From contig JAHELX010000283.1 of the NCBI GenBank assembly GCA_024643945.1, positions 1 to 7,674 on the forward strand: DNA of 7,674 nucleotides, given 5' to 3'. Shown in pieces: positions 6,193 through 7,674 of the stretch (position 1 is the stretch's first letter; every line of letters starts with the position of its first letter). The stretch comes from Anaerolineales bacterium (GTDB taxonomy: Bacteria > Chloroflexota > Anaerolineae > 4572-78 > NAK82). Below the pieces are notes generated by a model. That model was given only the letters and a program-made list of their open reading frames with translations. It did not search any database and was not told the DNA's origin. Made by a program: the position numbers and the translations under genes.

Positions 6193-7101
6193 GTGGGATA
6201 CATTTCTGAAAAACTAAGACGCCAACTGCGTAAAGCGCAGACCAGTCGCCGGGCCACGCCGGTTTCTCACTTGCGACAATTGGTCCGCCAGGTCGAGAGC
6301 GAGCTTGGACCTGCCAAGAGCCCGCATCGCTTCCAGGATCACCATCCCAGTCACGCGGTGTATATAGCGGCCCAGAACCTGGTATCATACCTGGCCGAGG
6401 AGTTGTCGGCCTTGCCGGAGATGCGAGAATACGCAGATATTGTGGGCGGGGCCGAAGACGAATACATGCCCGATGGCCCGCCGCTTAGCCCGCTCACTAC
6501 CACCTACTTTACTACCTGGGCGTTTTTTGACGTACCTTTTGGCCGAGACCGGGAAACCATCGGCACCTGTCTGTTGGACATCGGGCCTGACCTGGGGATA
6601 TCATCGGATTACCTGGAAGCGATACGCTTGATGCAGCACTCTCGCATGGGTATCTACGCGCATGGTGGGGTAGAGGGGGAACGCGTCCATTTGCAGGAGT
6701 TGATTTCTAAGCGGCGGTACACCTGCCTGGTTCCGGCCGGGTACCTGGGCCGGGCGGGCGAGTTGTGGTACGCCAGGATACTGCCGCCCCCCGTTGCCGG
6801 CTCCGATGACTCCCTGGTCTTCACCACGCCCTACCATTTGATCGCGCCTGGCAAGAGACAATGGACTGCTTTCTTGAACAGAACCATGGCCAAAACGGGC
6901 CTTCCCATCAGCCAGCCGGCGTCGAGCGAAACCGGGCCGGCCGACAGCCATCCAGCCCTGGAGTCTCTCATGAAGTATGGCCTGAGCCGAAACTATTGGA
7001 ATGAGTTTATCCTTCTGGCCTACTTCAATCACCGCTACGACGTTATCCTTTTGACTGGCCTGCCCGATGTGCCGGAGAGCCTGCCCCATGCATCGAGATG
7101 A
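6193..7101 (+). CDS. Conserved hypothetical protein, 302 aa, function unknown
   Basis: 302 residues from GTG, with GGAAG (6185-6189) just upstream at tight spacing. The frame is open back to 6109 without a better start, so the N-terminus is uncertain and the gene may have lost its original 5' end in the rearrangement that cut the TOPRIM gene. Soluble; I see no signal peptide or membrane segment. Notable parts are a basic N-terminus (EKLRRQLRKAQTSRR), a His/Ser stretch HHPSHAVYIAAQNLVSYL, a YMPDGPPLSPLTTTYFTTWAFFD core, LMQHSRMGIYAHGGVEGERV, and a C-terminal LMKYGLSRNYWNEFILLAYF. I have an impression of similar unnamed proteins in Chloroflexota and Planctomycetota but cannot name a family. It shares a strand and neighbourhood with the DUF6398 gene but not an obvious operon, since 133 bases separate them. 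Confidence 0.7.
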   Translation: MGYISEKLRRQLRKAQTSRRATPVSHLRQLVRQVESELGPAKSPHRFQDHHPSHAVYIAAQNLVSYLAEELSALPEMREYADIVGGAEDEYMPDGPPLSPLTTTYFTTWAFFDVPFGRDRETIGTCLLDIGPDLGISSDYLEAIRLMQHSRMGIYAHGGVEGERVHLQELISKRRYTCLVPAGYLGRAGELWYARILPPPVAGSDDSLVFTTPYHLIAPGKRQWTAFLNRTMAKTGLPISQPASSETGPADSHPALESLMKYGLSRNYWNEFILLAYFNHRYDVILLTGLPDVPESLPHASR

Positions 7102-7168
7102 GAGAAATTTAGCGGAACGATCTTTTTGAATTGCCGGTGATCGCCGAGCTGCGCCCGGCGGCGATTGA
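7102..7168 (+). other. Intergenic stretch with a possible small coding remnant
   Basis: Between the 302-residue gene and the palindrome, one frame reads DLFELPVIAELRPAAIED from about 7120 and runs through the palindrome left arm to a TAA in its loop (7185-7187). An ATG at 7098-7100, overlapping the preceding TGA, gives only four codons before a TAG. The peptide looks natural, so it may be the end of a decayed gene, but it is too short to assign. Confidence 0.25.
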
Positions 7169-7202
7169 AGACCCCAGGGGTTTCTAAAAACCCCTGGGGT
7201 CT
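7169..7202. repeat. Palindromic repeat, relative of the one inside pglZ
   Basis: A perfect 15-bp inverted repeat: AGACCCCAGGGGTTT at 7169-7183, loop CTAA at 7184-7187, and the reverse-complement arm at 7188-7202. The core ACCCCAGGGGTTT matches the pglZ copy (ACCCCAAGGGTCT) at 11 of 13 positions. It lies 32 bases before the start of the DUF6398 gene. The stem could act as a transcription barrier, but it is followed by CTGGATCG rather than a T run, so I call it a repeat and not a terminator. Confidence 0.85.
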
Positions 7203-7234
7203 GGATCGCTCATTTGGAAGTGCGGAGGAGAAAG

Positions 7235-7674
7235 ATGCCCGGAATCAAAAAGTCGGAAAAAGTACCCAAGGAAATGCAGGAAATATTCGATGCCATCGTG
7301 GCGCTCACAGATAAGGTTTGCAAGGAGCACCTGGACGAGGAATACGCGCAGTTGGCTCGCCAGGCAACAGCCGCCTTATGCCGCAAGCGTCCCTCCCCGC
7401 TGCTGAGTGGTCGTGTCAATTCCTGGGCATGCGGCATTGTGTACGCCTTGGGGTTTGTGAATTTTCTGTTCGACAAGAGTCAGACCCCCTACATGAGCGC
7501 TGCCGAGCTATGTGCGGCCTTCGGTGTTGCGAAAGGCACCGGGGCGGCCAAGTCAAAAGCAGTGCGCGACGCCTTGAATATGATGCAGATGGACCCGAAT
7601 TGGTACCGGCCGAGCCAGATGGACGACAACATTATGGCCTGGATGATTATGCTAGACGGCCTGATCGTTGACGC
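7235..7674 (+). CDS. DUF6398-domain protein, 3' end outside window
   Basis: 146 codons are visible from an ATG preceded by a strong ribosome site GGAGGAG (7223-7229, 5 bases before the ATG); the frame is still open at the window edge. The sequence matches the DUF6398 pattern as I know it: VPKEMQEIFDAI, LARQATAALCRKRPSPLL, WACGIVYALGFVNFLFD, TPYMSAAELCAAFGVAKGT and WMIMLDGLIVD. The fourth of these looks like a small helix-turn-helix, so a DNA-binding role is conceivable but unproven. The family is short, and probably only 10-25 residues are missing. DUF6398 occurs alone or appended to SEC-C or pRiA4b ORF-3-like proteins. Nothing in the neighbourhood fixes its function. Confidence 0.85.
   Translation, partial: MPGIKKSEKVPKEMQEIFDAIVALTDKVCKEHLDEEYAQLARQATAALCRKRPSPLLSGRVNSWACGIVYALGFVNFLFDKSQTPYMSAAELCAAFGVAKGTGAAKSKAVRDALNMMQMDPNWYRPSQMDDNIMAWMIMLDGLIVD

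Noticed and set aside
7169..7202. Rho-independent terminator
   Set aside because: The stem is strong but no T tract follows on either strand, and a sister copy lies inside a coding sequence.

Overview
The window is GC-rich bacterial DNA. Codon use, the gene families and the abundance of short palindromic and inverted-repeat elements suggest a Chloroflexota-type genome (Anaerolineae or relatives). That is an inference from gene style, as no taxonomic marker gene is present. It reads as an accessory or defence region in decay, and all recognisable genes lie on the + strand.

Left part (1-3200): the 3' portion of a PglZ-family gene of the BREX-3 kind runs in from the left edge. A short palindromic repeat sits in frame inside it. 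The gene is followed by a palindromic element that overlaps its stop codon, then by a roughly 198-bp MITE-like element. Next comes a BrxA-like (DUF1819-type) gene whose stop abuts the start of a short DUF3883 (NOV_C) ORF. That ORF looks like the detached C-terminus of the BREX-3 helicase (BrxHII type).

Middle part (3200-4800): a second MITE-like element of about 172 bp, with 19-bp perfect terminal inverted repeats, is followed by a gene for a 321-residue protein with TPR-like repeats and a polybasic tail. Its stop overlaps the start of a DUF1156 adenine methyltransferase (BREX-3 PglX type) that breaks off after 41 codons. At the break it is joined to a second copy of the helicase C-terminus. 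Pieces of PglZ, BrxA, PglX and the helicase are therefore all visible, but the methyltransferase and helicase are reduced to ends. The two helicase tails differ at about 15 of 121 bases yet by only one amino acid.

Right part (4800-7674): an AAA/OLD-like ATPase gene, less GC-rich than pglZ, sits directly upstream of a TOPRIM (DUF3226/DUF4435-like) partner cut after 58 codons. This suggests a second, broken two-gene defence module. It is followed by an unrecognised 302-residue protein, a palindromic repeat related to the one inside pglZ, and a DUF6398 gene that runs off the right edge.

I see no tRNA, rRNA or CRISPR array, and no full transposase gene. The main novelty is the decay pattern: two parallel helicase remnants, a deletion junction in the methyltransferase gene, and an in-frame palindromic insertion in a phosphatase-fold defence gene.
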